From the NCBI GenBank assembly GCA_905221615.1, contig CAJNDT010002802.1, positions 75,001 through 139,000 on the forward strand: DNA of 64,000 nt, written 5' to 3'. Position 1 is the first letter of the stretch; each line of letters begins with the position of its first letter. This DNA comes from Symbiodinium sp. CCMP2592. Taxonomy: Eukaryota > Sar > Dinophyceae > Suessiales > Symbiodiniaceae. The notes below the pieces were generated by a model. The model did not search any database. It was given only the letters and a program-made list of their open reading frames with translations, and was not told the DNA's origin. This document shows positions 29,425 to 39,866 of this stretch, one piece after another. The position numbers were made by a program, and so were the translations under genes.

Positions 29425-29551
29425 AAGGTAGGTAGGATTAGGGATCCCTTATATCAAAACGCCAATGTGGGGATTACCCCACCTACCTTCACCCTAAACC
29501 CTAAACCCTAAACCCTAAACCCTAAACCCTAAACCCTAAACCCTAAACCCT
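29425..29551. repeat. Small inverted repeat joined to a CCCTAAA tract
   Basis: GAAGGTAGGTAGG at about 29425 and CCCACCTACCTTC at about 29478-29490 form an inverted pair around 40 bp. The right arm runs directly into eight near-perfect CCCTAAA units (29490-29551). Confidence 0.75.
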
Positions 29552-29639
29552 TTGAGGAAATCTTTCGATCCAGTTTCGGCTCAGGGTCTCTCAACTTTGT
29601 GCTTTCCGGTCTCAGGGCGCCCTGGGACCCAGTAACTCG

Positions 29640-29740
29640 GGTTTAGGGTGTAGGGTATAGGGTATTTAGGGGTTTAGGGTTTAGGGTTTATTAGGATTTA
29701 GGGGTTCATATAGGGGCTTAGGGTTTAGGGTTTAGGGTAT
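29640..29740. repeat. Interstitial telomere-like repeat, G-rich strand
   Basis: TTTAGGG units mixed with TGTAGGG, TATAGGG and TTAGGATTTAGGGG. Confidence 0.8.
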
Positions 29741-30054
29741 TCTTAATGCCGGTGCTTTGCACGACAGTTGGGAAGCACGCGACAGGGTTGAAAGAGTTTT
29801 GGGGCCTCATGAAGGGTTTAGGGTTTAAGGCTTCGGGCTAACCCTAAACCCAGTGATTTCGGGCCGCTGGAGTTTGTGGCTTTTTGTGCTGGGATGAGGT
29901 CGGTTGCTCGTGATGCTGGTTCACATCGCGCGGGAAAAGCCATCCAGTAACCAACCGGATTATCCCTAAATCCTAAACCCTACACCCTAAACCCTATTGA
30001 GTTGTCTCGGCCACTGCCCATGTCGCGCTTTATCGCAGTGTCCGCCCCGCCAGC

Positions 30055-30160
30055 ATACCATAGGAGCCTTAAGGATTAGAAGAACTCTTTTGGGCCCATT
30101 ATACTGTAGAAAAATGCGGATTCCCCCAAAATAGCATTGGTTATTGCTTAGGCCCCTATG
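30055..30160. mobile_element. Family E inverted-repeat element
   Basis: Left arm ATAGGAGCCTTAAGGATTAG, then TTTTGGGCCCATTATACTG. The right arm has CCCCCAAAATAGCATTGG and TTGCTTAGGCCCCTATG. Fuller copies at 34077, 37572, 38132, 41909, 42129, 51781, 58040 and 59205. Confidence 0.75.
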
Positions 30161-30384
30161 TACATTGCCCAAGAATGCTCATGATGCTCGCCTGCCTGAG
30201 GTAGCAAAAACAGAACGAAACCCCAAACTCTCTCGGTGAGAGGCCCCCAAGCCCGGTTTAGGGTTTAGGTTTTAGGGCCGGTTCAGCCAAACTCGGACGG
30301 CACTGTCGACGGCGCGGGCGGCTGTGAAGATACATACATACATCAATGCAATGCAATGCATTGCAATACAACACGGTACAATAC

Positions 30385-30470
30385 AATTTATATGTGTATA
30401 CACAAATATTTATATTTATATCTATATTTATATATACATATATATATATATACATATATATACATGACTA
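30385..30470. repeat. AT-rich microsatellite
   Basis: TATATTTATATCTATA motifs, then (TA)n with ACATATA. Confidence 0.8.
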
Positions 30471-30594
30471 TGAGCCCTGGAAGTGCCGGCAACTTCCTGC
30501 GGCGTTGCCTCAAGGGGACTGATCGGAGGAAGAGCCTGCGTCGCCTGGGTGCAAAGGCTCAAAGTCTAGCCTATTTGTCGGGTATCATGGGGAA

Positions 30595-30672
30595 CTAAAG
30601 GTTAACCTTTTTGGTTGTATAGGGATTATATAGGGGCTCTACTACCCAGAAAAGGTTAAAGGTTACCTACTC
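30595..30672. repeat. Short imperfect inverted repeat
   Basis: AACTAAAGGTTAACCTTTTT at the left and AGAAAAGGTTAAAGGTTACC at the right, around ATAGGGATTATATAGGGG. No second copy was seen, so it may be a single-copy hairpin or a worn element. Confidence 0.45.
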
Positions 30673-30904
30673 TACTACTAGGCTAGGGTTTGGGATGCAA
30701 GGTGTAGGGATTCAGGCTTGAGGGTTAACGGGACTTGATTTTTAGGAGCTTAGAGATTAGGAACAAAAAACGGGTTGAGGCTTTGGGGTTTAAGTTTTTG
30801 GGGGCGGCTTCGGCGACGCAAAGACTAAGGGCTCAACTCATTATGGGGCTCAGCAGGTTTAGGGTTTTGGGGCTCTAGGGCAGGGCTATGCAGGTTTAGA
30901 GAGG

Positions 30905-30995
30905 GACTTCCTCAACAATAGTAATAGTAATAGTAATAGTAATAATAATAGTAATAGTAATAGTAATAATAATAGTAATAATAATAGTAATACTA
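30905..30995. repeat. (AATAGT)n / AAT triplet tract
   Basis: AATAGT units with AATAAT variants over about 85 bp. Confidence 0.85.
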
Positions 30996-31093
30996 AGATC
31001 CCTAAGCCCCAAAGCCTGAACCCTAGACAGCTCGAGAGCCTGTAGCCTGGACTCGAGACTGTGCACCCTGGATGGCAATCGCAGCATCCTCCA

Positions 31094-31240
31094 CCTTACC
31101 TTTGGTTAGTAAGGAATAGGGCTCCTTTAAAGGGATCTATAGGGGTTTAGGGTTCCTTTAAAGGGATCCTTACCGGAATGGAAGATTGGTAGTAATAGTT
31201 ATAATTGTACCCCTATTCCTCCATTCCCTACAAAGGTAAG
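31094..31240. mobile_element. Family C element, long (C2) form
   Basis: Ends CTTACCTTTGGTTAGTAAGG and TACAAAGGTAAG, flanked by CCAC on both sides. Compared with the copy at 320-410, it has an extra segment containing CTCCTTTAAAGGGATCTATA, GGGGTTTAGGGTT and CCTTTAAAGGGATCC. The other C2 copies are at 44851 and 53902. Confidence 0.8.
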
Positions 31241-31996
31241 CCACTGTGCAAGACGGGCTAGATTGTCTCGAGACTCAGATCCCACCACTGGACGAGGAAG
31301 CCAGCGACTCCTTTTTTTAGTGTTTAGGGGTTTGGGGTTTAGGGTTTAGGGTTTAGGGGTTAGGGTTTAGGGTTTACCGTAGTGTAGCTTCCCATCTTCA
31401 GAACCGCTGTTCTGAATGGGGAGCATTCCTGAGCCAAAGGAGTCTGCAGAAACACACACCCTTCTCTTTACACAGCCTCTGGTTTCTTGCGTTATGGTTC
31501 GTTGGCCGGGCGATAAATGCATTTCGATTCCGGGCGTGAGACTTGACTCCGTGCCCCAAAACCTCCACGCAATGTCTTACTGCTGATGGGAAAAATCCTG
31601 CATCACCCATTGTAAGGAATATACCATAGTTCCCATAGTTTAGAGTCCTTAGGGTCATGCAGGATTTTGTCCATCAACCAGCCCAAGCGACCCGTCACCG
31701 AGGCCGACACAGGCACGTTTATGCGGAGCCTCGGACGACATGTCCGATTGGAGGGTCTAGGGCTTAGGGTTTAGGGGCTTTGGGTTTGAGGTGTCTGATT
31801 TGCTTTCCGGAGTGCAAGCTGCAAGTAAGGCTTTCCGGCTTCAAGCTTCGAGCTTGAGGGTTGGAATCTCAACCGTGAGGAAGTGCAATTGAGATTGAGC
31901 TCAGCTTACATTACAAGTTCAAAGCAGGGTACAATGCCTGCACCCTGAAAGCCAACACTGCCTTGCCCTTGAACCCAAATCCAAAGACACACCCTA
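31241..31996. other. No gene seen
   Basis: TTTAGGG units at about 31318-31375 and short G-rich variants at 31745-31790. Open frames under 90 codons look random. Confidence 0.55.
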
Positions 31997-32114
31997 CTTA
32001 GAGGACCACGGGGCTTAGCAAGTAGGGTTGAAAGTAAGGTCACTATAGTTATATCTACTTATATCCCCAATTCAAGTACTTATAACCCTACTTACTAAGT
32101 CCTATGATGCTCCT
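31997..32114. mobile_element. Family D inverted-repeat element
   Basis: CTTAGAGGACCACGGGGCTT at the left, AAGTCCTATGATGCTCCTAG at the right. The inner TATAGTTATATCTACTTATA matches the family. Confidence 0.8.
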
Positions 32115-32531
32115 AGTAATCCCTAGCCCCTGTATGCGCTATTTCCCAAACCCACTTGTGTCCCAACTTGCGCCTGCGCCTGTACCCATATGGCCCATAA
32201 GCCCTCCGGGATTTAAAACATGTAACCCGAAAACCTGGTTCCAATTGTGTAAGTCCTTGTACGGAAATCGAAAGGCATAGAAACCCAATATGCAGACTGT
32301 AGGGAATAACCGAATAACCCGTTACCGTTTCTGCTAGTCAAGCCCCGGCATAAATTCGACCAAGCGAATCGGAAACAATGTGACGGGGCACACATGGTCG
32401 AAAACTTCTGGAAAAGAACAGTGGGTGCATGGTCTACAGATACAAAACCCCGACGCTGCCTAAGAGCCTACCAAAAGAAGCGAAACACCCGAGACCTTCA
32501 CCCTCTTCCCTGTTTTGGTGCCGTAGGATCT

Positions 32532-32640
32532 ACTTCAAGGTTCATGGTACTTAGTAAATAAGGTTATAAGTATAAGTAGGTTATACTTAGGATAACCCCA
32601 CTTGGGGAACTTATAACCCCAGCTATAACCTATGACGACA
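32532..32640. mobile_element. Family D element, strongly diverged
   Basis: ACTTCAAGGTTCATGGTACT, then TTAGTAAATAAGGTTATAAG, with an inner CCCACTTGGGGAACTTATAA. The right arm has drifted. Confidence 0.55.
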
Positions 32641-32759
32641 CCCACCACCCAGCATGTCCGACTCTGAAACTCCACACCGAGAAAAGCAGTTTAGAGCTGA
32701 GGGTCTAGGGTTTAGAGCCTTTCTTAAACCAAAGAGCCGAAAGCCGATACTCTGCAGCC

Positions 32760-32869
32760 TAATGTGGGAACCTGATTAAGAAGCCTTGGGCCTTTGTTAC
32801 GGTTCTTTATTTGAACCCTACTATTTTGGGGTTATAGGCCCAGAGTTTCTTTGTCAGGTTCCTACATTG
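32760..32869. mobile_element. Family F inverted-repeat element
   Basis: Left arm AATGTGGGAACCTGATTAAG, right arm TTTGTCAGGTTCCTACATT, with a GGGGTTATAGGCCCAGAG core in opposite orientation to the copy at 29063. Confidence 0.8.
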
Positions 32870-34076
32870 AACCATGAAGCGCCTAAACATACCTCCCAGC
32901 CAAGCTCAAGGCATTCTGCGAAGCTTGGCATACCGACACCCATGGCTGTCTTAACCCGGAGTCTAGTTCAGGGTTGAGGGAAGTTGGATACTAAGAGTAT
33001 CCTGGTTTAGGGCTTTGGCTTTAGGGTTTAGTGGGTAAGGTTGCCGGCGCTGGGGCGTCGGCTCGTTGCTGCACGGACATGGGGTGCGGGTCGTTGAAGG
33101 CTTCGGGTTGAGGGTTTGGGACTCAGGTTTTACGGTTTGATTTTTCGGGTTTGGGTTTAGGGCTTGGACATGAGGCTGCAGTTTGAAGTAGAATAGGACA
33201 TGGAAAGAAGGCCTGCGGAGAGAAATGTTACCAAAGAGCCACTGTTTCGGATGCGAAGAGCGCAAACATGTACACATGGTACTCCCACTCCCTCCCACGC
33301 CCCCACTGCGAGGCTGTGGCCATGGAGGGCGGCAGGGATGTTATACCATCGGGGGGAGGAGGAGCTTGGCAACACTGCAACAGGCAAACATACATACAGA
33401 CCGCAAGATAGACAGACAGACGGGCAGACATAGTTACATACTTACATGCATGCAGGCGTACATGCTTTCATAAATACATACATGAATACGTATGCATGCA
33501 GGTACTTCTCTAGCAATATGCATGTATGACACCAAATGCTTTCCATAATCCCCTCCTAACCGGGTTGTGTAGAAGGGCTCGCGGTCGTTGGGGCTGCTGC
33601 TTGCTCACCACAAGGGTCGTGCGACCAACCAAGATTACAAGGCAACGACACCAAGCTGTCGTTAGGCCACCGACTTTTGCAAATGGATGGAAGCATGCTT
33701 GTGCAGACTGCGTTTGCTGCGGGCCAGGTAGATTTGCACTCTACAGCTGCTTGTCCTGTGAAGCGTTTCCGCCTGAGGGTTCAAGAGTCCATTTTGTTTA
33801 GTTTCTCTTCTGGATTGAGGGCTCAGCGTTTAGGGTCCAGCAAGTTAGGACAGATCGCATGGACGGCAGATCCTCCATCGCCTCACTACATTGAATCCTG
33901 AGGCTGCACATCGACCTAAACCCTTAACCCTGAACCCCTAAACCCTAAACCCTAAGCCTATAACCCAAGTCGCCGCACAACGATCTTTGCTCTCTCTCTG
34001 AGGATGCGCGATCGATGACTTACCCTGCCTAGCCAGCCTCTGGATGGATGGACCAGGGAATTTCGATGGCAGCAAT
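32870..34076. other. No gene supported
   Basis: G-rich telomere-like variants at about 33000-33170, a (CATA)-like microsatellite at 33385-33515 and CCCTAAA units at 33915-33960. Several open frames of 65-110 codons overlap on both strands; none has a recognisable motif. Confidence 0.5.
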
Positions 34077-34175
34077 AAAGGGGCCTTAATAATCAGAAGG
34101 GGGTTTGGAGGCCATTATACTATAAGTGTAGTACGGAAGCCACAAAATAGTATAGGTAACTATTAAGGCCCCTTT
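34077..34175. mobile_element. Family E inverted-repeat element
   Basis: TAAAGGGGCCTTAATAATCA at the left, CTATTAAGGCCCCTTTA at the right. The inner GGTTTGGAGGCCATTATACT and CACAAAATAGTATAGG complete the palindromic layout. Confidence 0.85.
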
Positions 34176-34782
34176 ATGTTAAAACGAGAACAACATAATC
34201 TAAACAGGGGAGTAGGCGCAACAACACAGGTTACGATGGATAGGACTACTGACATTGCGACGACCATGATCATGAACAGAACGTCGCTCGGACGTTGTCT
34301 GAGTGTGCGTGGTAACACCCAGTTCTCCTTTCTAGGGAGCTCACTTGACCGCTTCGGAGTTGATCCTGGCCGCCTAAACCCTAAGCTCTAAAACCTAAGT
34401 CGTCCTGGTGGCACCTCATTCAAGGACCACGGGTTATGCGCCAAGCCTTTCGGTAAAACAACGGAACTTTTATGATCAGAATCAGGTCTTGGTGACTAGA
34501 AGACTACAGTTAAAATATTTTGGACTATAAGACTATAATGTGGACAATCGTTCCATATGTTTCCCCTAAAATTACACGGTCATCCGGATCTCGCAAATGT
34601 CGTCAACCCTCGGTGAAGACTTTTGGCTTGAGAAAATAAAGCCCGCGAGCGGTAGGTTGGCCTTGCAGGTCAGGTTGGGGTTCCGGCTGATGGTTAATAG
34701 TGGGATTTACGTCGTTGAAGATGGCGAGTTCTTATGATGTCAGCTTACTAGGTTCAAGGCTACTGAAAGGTCGGTGTCGTGC
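34176..34782. other. 3' flank of the membrane-protein gene; no gene seen
   Basis: A short CCTAAACCCTAAGC patch lies near 34370. No polyadenylation signal is obvious. Confidence 0.5.
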
Positions 34783-36788
34783 TCAAGCGATTCGCCACAG
34801 GATAGCTGCGACAGTCCACCATGAAAACATCGAGATCAGAGTCAGGAGAAGTTCCCGCTCGGGTTGACGGAAGACGTAGATCTGGATCGTGTAGCAAGCG
34901 ATGTAAACCAAGAGGTTCACGACAACGATGGCATTCGATAGCAAGAAGTCCGAGTACTGCCCACGACATCGTGCTCGCCAGCGGTAACACAATCTGAAGC
35001 AGAGTTTGTCTAGCAGAGGAAAGATCGCAAGCAAGTAGGTGAACGTCTGGGCCAGATCGGCTATCTGTCCGCTGGGATCACTAGGCCGGTTAGCTGCATA
35101 CTCAAGACGAATCCAGACATACGGAGTTGAAAGAAGCACGATGCGTTGATAGGAGATAGCTTTGTATGCAAGCTGATCAATGATGGCCATCCGCACTTCG
35201 GATTGAACTTGCGACTCAAAGTTGTCCAGTGAGCTGTACCATGCAGTGATGCATTCAAGAATGACTTCGCGGTCGCATAGCGACTTGTCTTCATGGCCCT
35301 GATCGCAGCAAGCGCTTCTCGCATGCTCTACTTTGAACTCCCGGAGCTGCTCTTGAAGCGTCTCCACGCTGCGGGCATAGCCTCGAAGAGCGTGTGTCAC
35401 GAAGCTGAAAAGCGGGCCAAGAACAGCAAGGAGCAACAGAGATTCTTCTCCCACCAAAACTGGCTCTTCCGAAGAGGCCAAGGAGGATTCAATGTATCCG
35501 TATGCCAGGGCTGTTACGCAGAGCAGCATCTCGCAGCCCAGCAGCACTGGCCCCAACAAGGGAGGAATAATCTCTAGATCTGCCTTGCAACCGGGACCGC
35601 GGCTGTGCAGAAAAGCGGCGATTTCGAAGATGCACCACCTTGGTTCTCCAGGACACGAAGGTCTGGTGTACGAAACAGAAATCTCTTTCGGCACAACATC
35701 ACTCCTGCTAGCGAGACTTTGCAGAATCCAAGTCGCAGTCTTGTCACCCACGATGGATCCCAGAGAACCAGCATGGAAGCCGACTGCTTCAAAAATGCAC
35801 CCATGCTCAGAATGGCCTCTCCCTTTCTGTCTTGGTCAGCTTGAGGAATGCATGCGATGTCTATAAACACCAGCTTCCGTGGACGCCAGAGCAGCAGGAC
35901 GATGCAAAAGGCAACAAGCCCGGAGAACAGGCACCTGGACTTCGAAGTAACCAGGGAAAAAATGCATAGACTTTTATTTCATAATGGGTTTAGGGTTTAG
36001 GGTGGTTCCTTTAAGGAACAGGTACCCAAAAAAGGTATTCAAGTATGCTACTCCAAAGCCAGGGCACCATCTCCCAACCAGAAGTCCGGCCGAGACGAGG
36101 CCGCAGACTACACTCGCACTCAAGGATCCCGCAACGGTTGCCTATACTGAACTTAGAACCCCTAGCAAAAATTGTAATTTTAGCTGTTCCTTAGGGATTA
36201 TAATAACCAAAAATTCAAAATTATTTCTTCTAAGTGCCCCTAAGTTGCCGGCACGCAATTATGGAGGTAAAGTATGTTGATGTACTTGGACCACCGGCCC
36301 CCCCGCCAGCTGTGTGACCAAAACTGGTCAAAGTGCGGTGTCTGCTGGCTGAGCGAGTGCAAAGTGTCGAAGTCACCTCCTAGTAGCCAGGTCGACGGCA
36401 AGTACCGCAGCAGCTTCCCAACTCGAACACCCCGCAGTATCTCTGGCCGTGTCGCCTCCATTTGGTTGATAAATGCAATGTAGAAGGGTGCCAGCTGTTG
36501 GCCTCCGTCGTTTACATCTTCGTTTGAAGCATTTGCACATTCGCAGGGGATTGGGTCCTGGAAGTCGCACGCTACCTCGGAAGTGGCGGTTGGCCTGCCT
36601 AGCACTGTCTCCGAGCTCGGCGACATGGCTCGGCCAGTCTCAGCTGGGTGAGAGATTCGATGCCTACATTTCAGCGAGTTACCCTCGCAACGTGACGAGG
36701 CCCCTGAGGGAAGTGTGTGACCTCTGAATTCGTACCGCGTGGTCTTTGAAGGACTTTTGAGTTTTTGGGAGGTTAGGGTTTGGGACAT
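34783..36788 (-). CDS. Multi-pass membrane protein with SHSW motif, four exons
   Basis: Joining 36788-36249, 36141-36026, 35934-35737 and 35638-34783 gives 570 codons with no stop until the end. The N-terminal 140 residues are low-complexity. Residues about 154-170 read F-D-Q-F-W-S-H-S-W-R-G-G-R-W. Hydrophobic segments follow at about 181-203 and 220-235. The motif L-V-F-I-D-I-A-C-I-P-Q-A-D (240-252) comes next, then a G-A-F-L-K-Q-S block and V-L-W-D-P-S-W-V-T-R-L-W-C-I-F-E. Several more membrane helices run to the C-terminus. From memory this matches an expanded dinoflagellate family of unknown function; the SHSW to RLWC-FE part recalls a TIR-like fold (inference). The ATG at 36788 is the first in frame; an ATG at 36626 is an alternative. 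Exon 1 is interrupted by an introner-like element, and a telomere-like tract lies in the second intron. Confidence 0.75.
35639..35736 (-). other. 98-nt GC-AG intron
   Basis: On the minus strand the exon ends ...ACAAGACT, and the intron runs GCGACTTGG to AACCAAG, followed by G. Joining CT to GTGG gives R-L-W-C-I-F-E, which restores the frame between two exons that are one frame apart. The GC donor with AG|G acceptor fits dinoflagellate introns. Confidence 0.8.
35935..36025 (-). other. Probable 91-nt GT-AG intron containing telomere-like repeats
   Basis: The preferred junction has donor GTACCTGTT after a split Gly codon and acceptor GTCCAG|G, giving F-F-G-C-L-F-S-G-L-V-A-F across it. Alternative donors (36051, 36048) and an acceptor at 35940 also keep the frame. 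The intron contains CCTAAACCCTAAACCC on the minus strand (about 35985-36002). Confidence 0.6.
36137..36249. mobile_element. Family H introner-like element (36143-36243) inside the coding sequence, 6-bp target duplication
   Basis: The 101-bp element (plus strand TATACTGAACTTAGAACCCC to TAAGTGCCCCTAA) is flanked by GTTGCC at 36137-36142 and 36244-36249. Read through, it introduces TAG in the minus-strand gene. Spliced as 36248-36142 (107 nt, GCAACTTAG to AGTATAG, then G), codon CCG joins GCA and the protein continues P-A-T-V-A-G-S-L-S-A-S-V-V. The GC donor comes from the duplicated target. The final AG is the element's last A plus the first base of the second target copy. Confidence 0.85.
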
Positions 36789-37304
36789 CGGGGCATCAGC
36801 GACACTGTTCTAGAAGTATCTGTTCCGACATCAGCCTTCATGAGCCCTCTGTCACCGTCCATTGCCTGTGATCTAAGCGGCTGCACGCACCTACACTTGG
36901 AACAACCAGTGGCCTAGGCCTACAGCCAGGGTGGAGGGTGGCAGGTGCAGGTCAGCCAAAACCTCCGATGGCTGAGAAAATCTGCGACGCATTGGCGAGC
37001 GTGGGAGCACAACGGACAAGGTATTTGGTCAAGAGCTGCGAAGATCCGCACCTCAAGCTGTGCACGGCCTCGTTGAACCGCCCTCTTCCCCTCAGACCAC
37101 GTCGTATCCGAGGGCCGTGATGCGGTTGAAGAGCTCCTGCTGGGCTCTCGGAAGTTCCCCAAACCCTAAACCCAAAGCCCTGAACCCAAAGCCCTAAACC
37201 CAAAGCCCTGAACCCAAAGCCCTAAACCCAAATCCGGTCATGGTCGCGCCAAAACCCCCCAAAACGCGCTCAGGATTTGTGAAGAAATATTTTGGGTGTA
37301 GTGC
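36789..37304. other. No gene supported
   Basis: Overlapping open frames of 60-83 codons on both strands at 36920-37203. CAAAGCCCTGAACC/CAAAGCCCTAAACC repeats lie at 37160-37230. Confidence 0.5.
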
Positions 37305-37367
37305 ACATGGGTCGTTCTCTCTAAATTGAGGGCCCCTCTTAGTAATTTAGAGAACTACCCACATGGT
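37303..37367. repeat. Short inverted repeat, possible worn element
   Basis: CATGGGTCGTTCTCTCTAAA at the left and TTTAGAGAACTACCCACATG at the right, around GAGGGCCCCTCTTAG. No second copy was seen. Confidence 0.5.
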
Positions 37368-37571
37368 TTCGGAGGAGTCTCGGCAATAATCGGGATCTAC
37401 CACGGGGTAACTGTTTGGTCTTTCTGCGGCAACTCATATTATCTTGCTTATCCCTGTGTAGGTGTATCAAACTAATTGCATCCACAGCTACCTTGCCGGC
37501 TTTCTACCCAATCATCCTGCCGCCGCGCAATGCTGCCCCAGCTGCGGTACTTCTGACCATACCTCCCTAAT

Positions 37572-37668
37572 TTAGGGGCCTCAAAAATTAGTAGGCTTTT
37601 GGGGCCCACTATACAAAAAATACAACAAGGAACCCCCCAAATAGTACGGGTAACTTTTGAGGCCCCTC
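37572..37668. mobile_element. Family E inverted-repeat element
   Basis: TTTAGGGGCCTCAAAAATTA, then TTTTGGGGCCCACTATAC. The right arm has CCCCCAAATAGTACGGG and TTTTGAGGCCCCT. Confidence 0.8.
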
Positions 37669-37739
37669 CACTACCCCGAACCACCCATGAAAACTGAATC
37701 CATGCGTTCTGATATCACTTCGCGGGCCCTTCTTAACCC

Positions 37740-38060
37740 AAAGTTTTCTTAGATCCCTCTAGGATGGCTTTCTGGCAGGGCTTGTGGGGTTTATGGCTTT
37801 GGGGCTTAGGGGTTTTGGGGAAGGACGTATCGAAATCCGAGGTGTCATCCGGTCTTCCGTCCTCCTCGTTGTGTATTCCGGGTGCATCCCTCTTTGGAGG
37901 GTCCCGAATAAACCTTGGGGTCGCAGCTGAGCAGCTGAGTCGATTGTTTAGCCATGGTGTGTTTCCATACCGCGAAGTTTCGTGGGTTCGGGGCTTAGGT
38001 ATCAGCGGGGCTTCCGGGAATTTCAAGGTGTAGGGATTTAGGGTTGCGGCCCTGTTCACC
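37740..38060. other. Overlapping open frames, no gene supported
   Basis: An 89-codon plus-strand frame and a 108-codon minus-strand frame overlap. The ends are telomere-like (GTTTAGGG-type), and neither frame has a recognisable domain. Confidence 0.4.
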
Positions 38061-38131
38061 TAACACTTCCTTGCAACAGGAGCGCTAGAAGGCACTGTGC
38101 ACAGGCAGCCCCATGTCCGAGGTAGACAATT

Positions 38132-38238
38132 ACTATAGGGGCCTAAACAATTAGAATAGGGTTTTGGGGCCCACTATACTACTGTCATAATAAGGAACCC
38201 CAAAGTAGCAAAGGCAATTCTTTCAGCCCCTATACTAC
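38132..38238. mobile_element. Family E inverted-repeat element
   Basis: TACTATAGGGGCCTAAACAA, then GGGTTTTGGGGCCCACTATA. The right arm is CCCCAAAGTAGCAAAGGC and TTCAGCCCCTATACTACC. Confidence 0.8.
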
Positions 38239-38361
38239 CTCTGAAACGACGCAAAAAATGGCTCATGGCACATAAAAGCAGTATTCCTCGGCAAGGCACA
38301 CATCTCGAAACTGCTCGCCCTGCGCCGTCACACGCATTGTCACCTTGACTCGGGGCATGTT

Positions 38362-38514
38362 ACTTGGAGGATCAGGGGACTTAGTACTGTAAGTACACGT
38401 AGGGTTATAAGTACCTTAAATGGGGTTATAAGTAGATATATATATATATATATAATTTATAGTTACCTTTGTTATAACCCTACTATTACTAACTAAGTCC
38501 CATGATCCTCTTGA
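38362..38514. mobile_element. Family D element with internal (TA)n expansion
   Basis: ACTTGGAGGATCAGGGGACT at the left, AAGTCCCATGATCCTCTTGA at the right. The centre carries an added (TA)n tract at 38436-38453. It abuts the end of the coding-like stretch at 38530-38811. Confidence 0.8.
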
Positions 38515-38529
38515 GGTCCCTATAGTACT

Positions 38530-38811
38530 TGCTGCGTAAAGTCTAAAAGCCTTCGAATTGCCAAGGATTTGTGTGGTTCTTCGGTAGATGCCAGTCAACT
38601 CCACCACAACATCAACCCACTCATCGTCCATCGGATTCTGCACGGGCTCCTCTTCCAGCACAACCTCAACCAAAGACTCATCCTCCCCGGCTTCCAACCA
38701 TATTCCTCCCTTCTCCGTCTTCATATGCCGCAAAAAAGCAGGATGAGACTCGCCTGGAGGGCCCTTTCCAACGAGGTGATTAGGGATATTGTCGGCCACT
38801 GGCACTCTGCC
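38530..38811 (-). CDS. Coding-like fragment of an unrecognised protein
   Basis: The minus strand reads V-P-V-A-D-N-I-P-N-H-L-V-G-K-G-P-P-G-E-S, then an F-L-R-H-M-K-T-E-K-G-G-I-W segment, then acidic E-A-G-E-D-E-S-L-V-E-V-V-L-E-E-E, and ends near R-L-Y-A-A-S just before a family D element. Its composition and lack of repeats suggest a true exon. Upstream, another frame reads K-D-K-G-G-K-G-K, so an exon boundary or frameshift may lie near 38850. The protein family is not recognised. The element may have cut off its 3' end. Confidence 0.35.
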
Positions 38812-38989
38812 TTCGTGGCCCTTTCCGGCGGGCAGCTGCTTTCCCGATGGGCAGGACGACGGCTTTGCCCTTGCCGCCCTTGTCTTTCAGGCCCTGGGCC
38901 TTTGCCACCAAAATCTACATATACGGACGATGCCTGGATGGACTGCGACATTTGCGTGTGAAGCTTATGATAACAGAGTCTAAAACCCT

Positions 38990-39190
38990 TCTAACATAGT
39001 ACAAAATGACATAGTATCATGGTATAACATAGTACATTATAGCATAATATACTGCAAAATAGTATAGCGGAATATGGAGGAATATAGTATAGTATCGAAA
39101 AACCATAGTCAAAAGCATAGTATATAGTGCAATAAAGCATTACATAGCATACTAGAGTACAATATAGTTGCAAAAAAAAGTATAGCATCG
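38990..39190. repeat. AT-rich ATAGTATAGCATA-type sequence
   Basis: Degenerate ATAGTA, ATAGCATA and ACATAGTA motifs over about 200 bp. Confidence 0.7.
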
Positions 39191-39866
39191 TATTGGATTG
39201 AATTCATTCCTCAGCAGTTCCTGGCCGAGCGAATAATTGGTGTTGGGGCACAAACCCATAGGTCAAACACAACCTTGACCCTAAACCCTAAAGCCTAACT
39301 AAACCCTAAACCCTAAAGTCTAAACTCTAAAGCGTAAAGCCTCAATGCCACAGGGCATCACTAAGGGGGGCTCCGGGATAGTGGGCCTCGCCTTTGCTGC
39401 CATCCTTGACTCCTTTGCCACTTTGACACTGGGCCGGTACTGGCCTATTCAACCCGTATCCCCCAACCTAAGCCAGCGGCTTTGCAACAGGAACTTCACT
39501 TCCAATCTTACGTGGCAGCTCGTCAACGTTGCGTCGGAGCTCACCATGTACCCGACTCCTGAACTAAACCCCAAACCCCAACTCGTATACTATTCCCCAG
39601 AATCTGGTCCACAAAACCCCAAACACTGTCAGAGCGGCCACTGCGCTGCAGTCTGCCAGTGCCTGTGGAAGAGGAGACTAAAGCGGCTTAAGGGTTCAGC
39701 GTTTCGGGTCTAAGGTTTAGGTGTGAGCTTGAGGGGCAGACAGTTTAGGGGGTGTAGGGGTTGAGAAGAAAAGCTCGGGGGGGTTTGGTCCGACCCTAGC
39801 GCTTCCAAAAACCCTGACGAGGCGGCGATCATGGCTTCAAGATAGTTGGTTTCGAAAGTGCCTGAC
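39191..39866. other. No gene supported
   Basis: CCCTAAA/CCTAAAGTC units at 39278-39330. A 122-codon plus-strand frame (39345-39713) has no recognisable domain. Confidence 0.5.
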
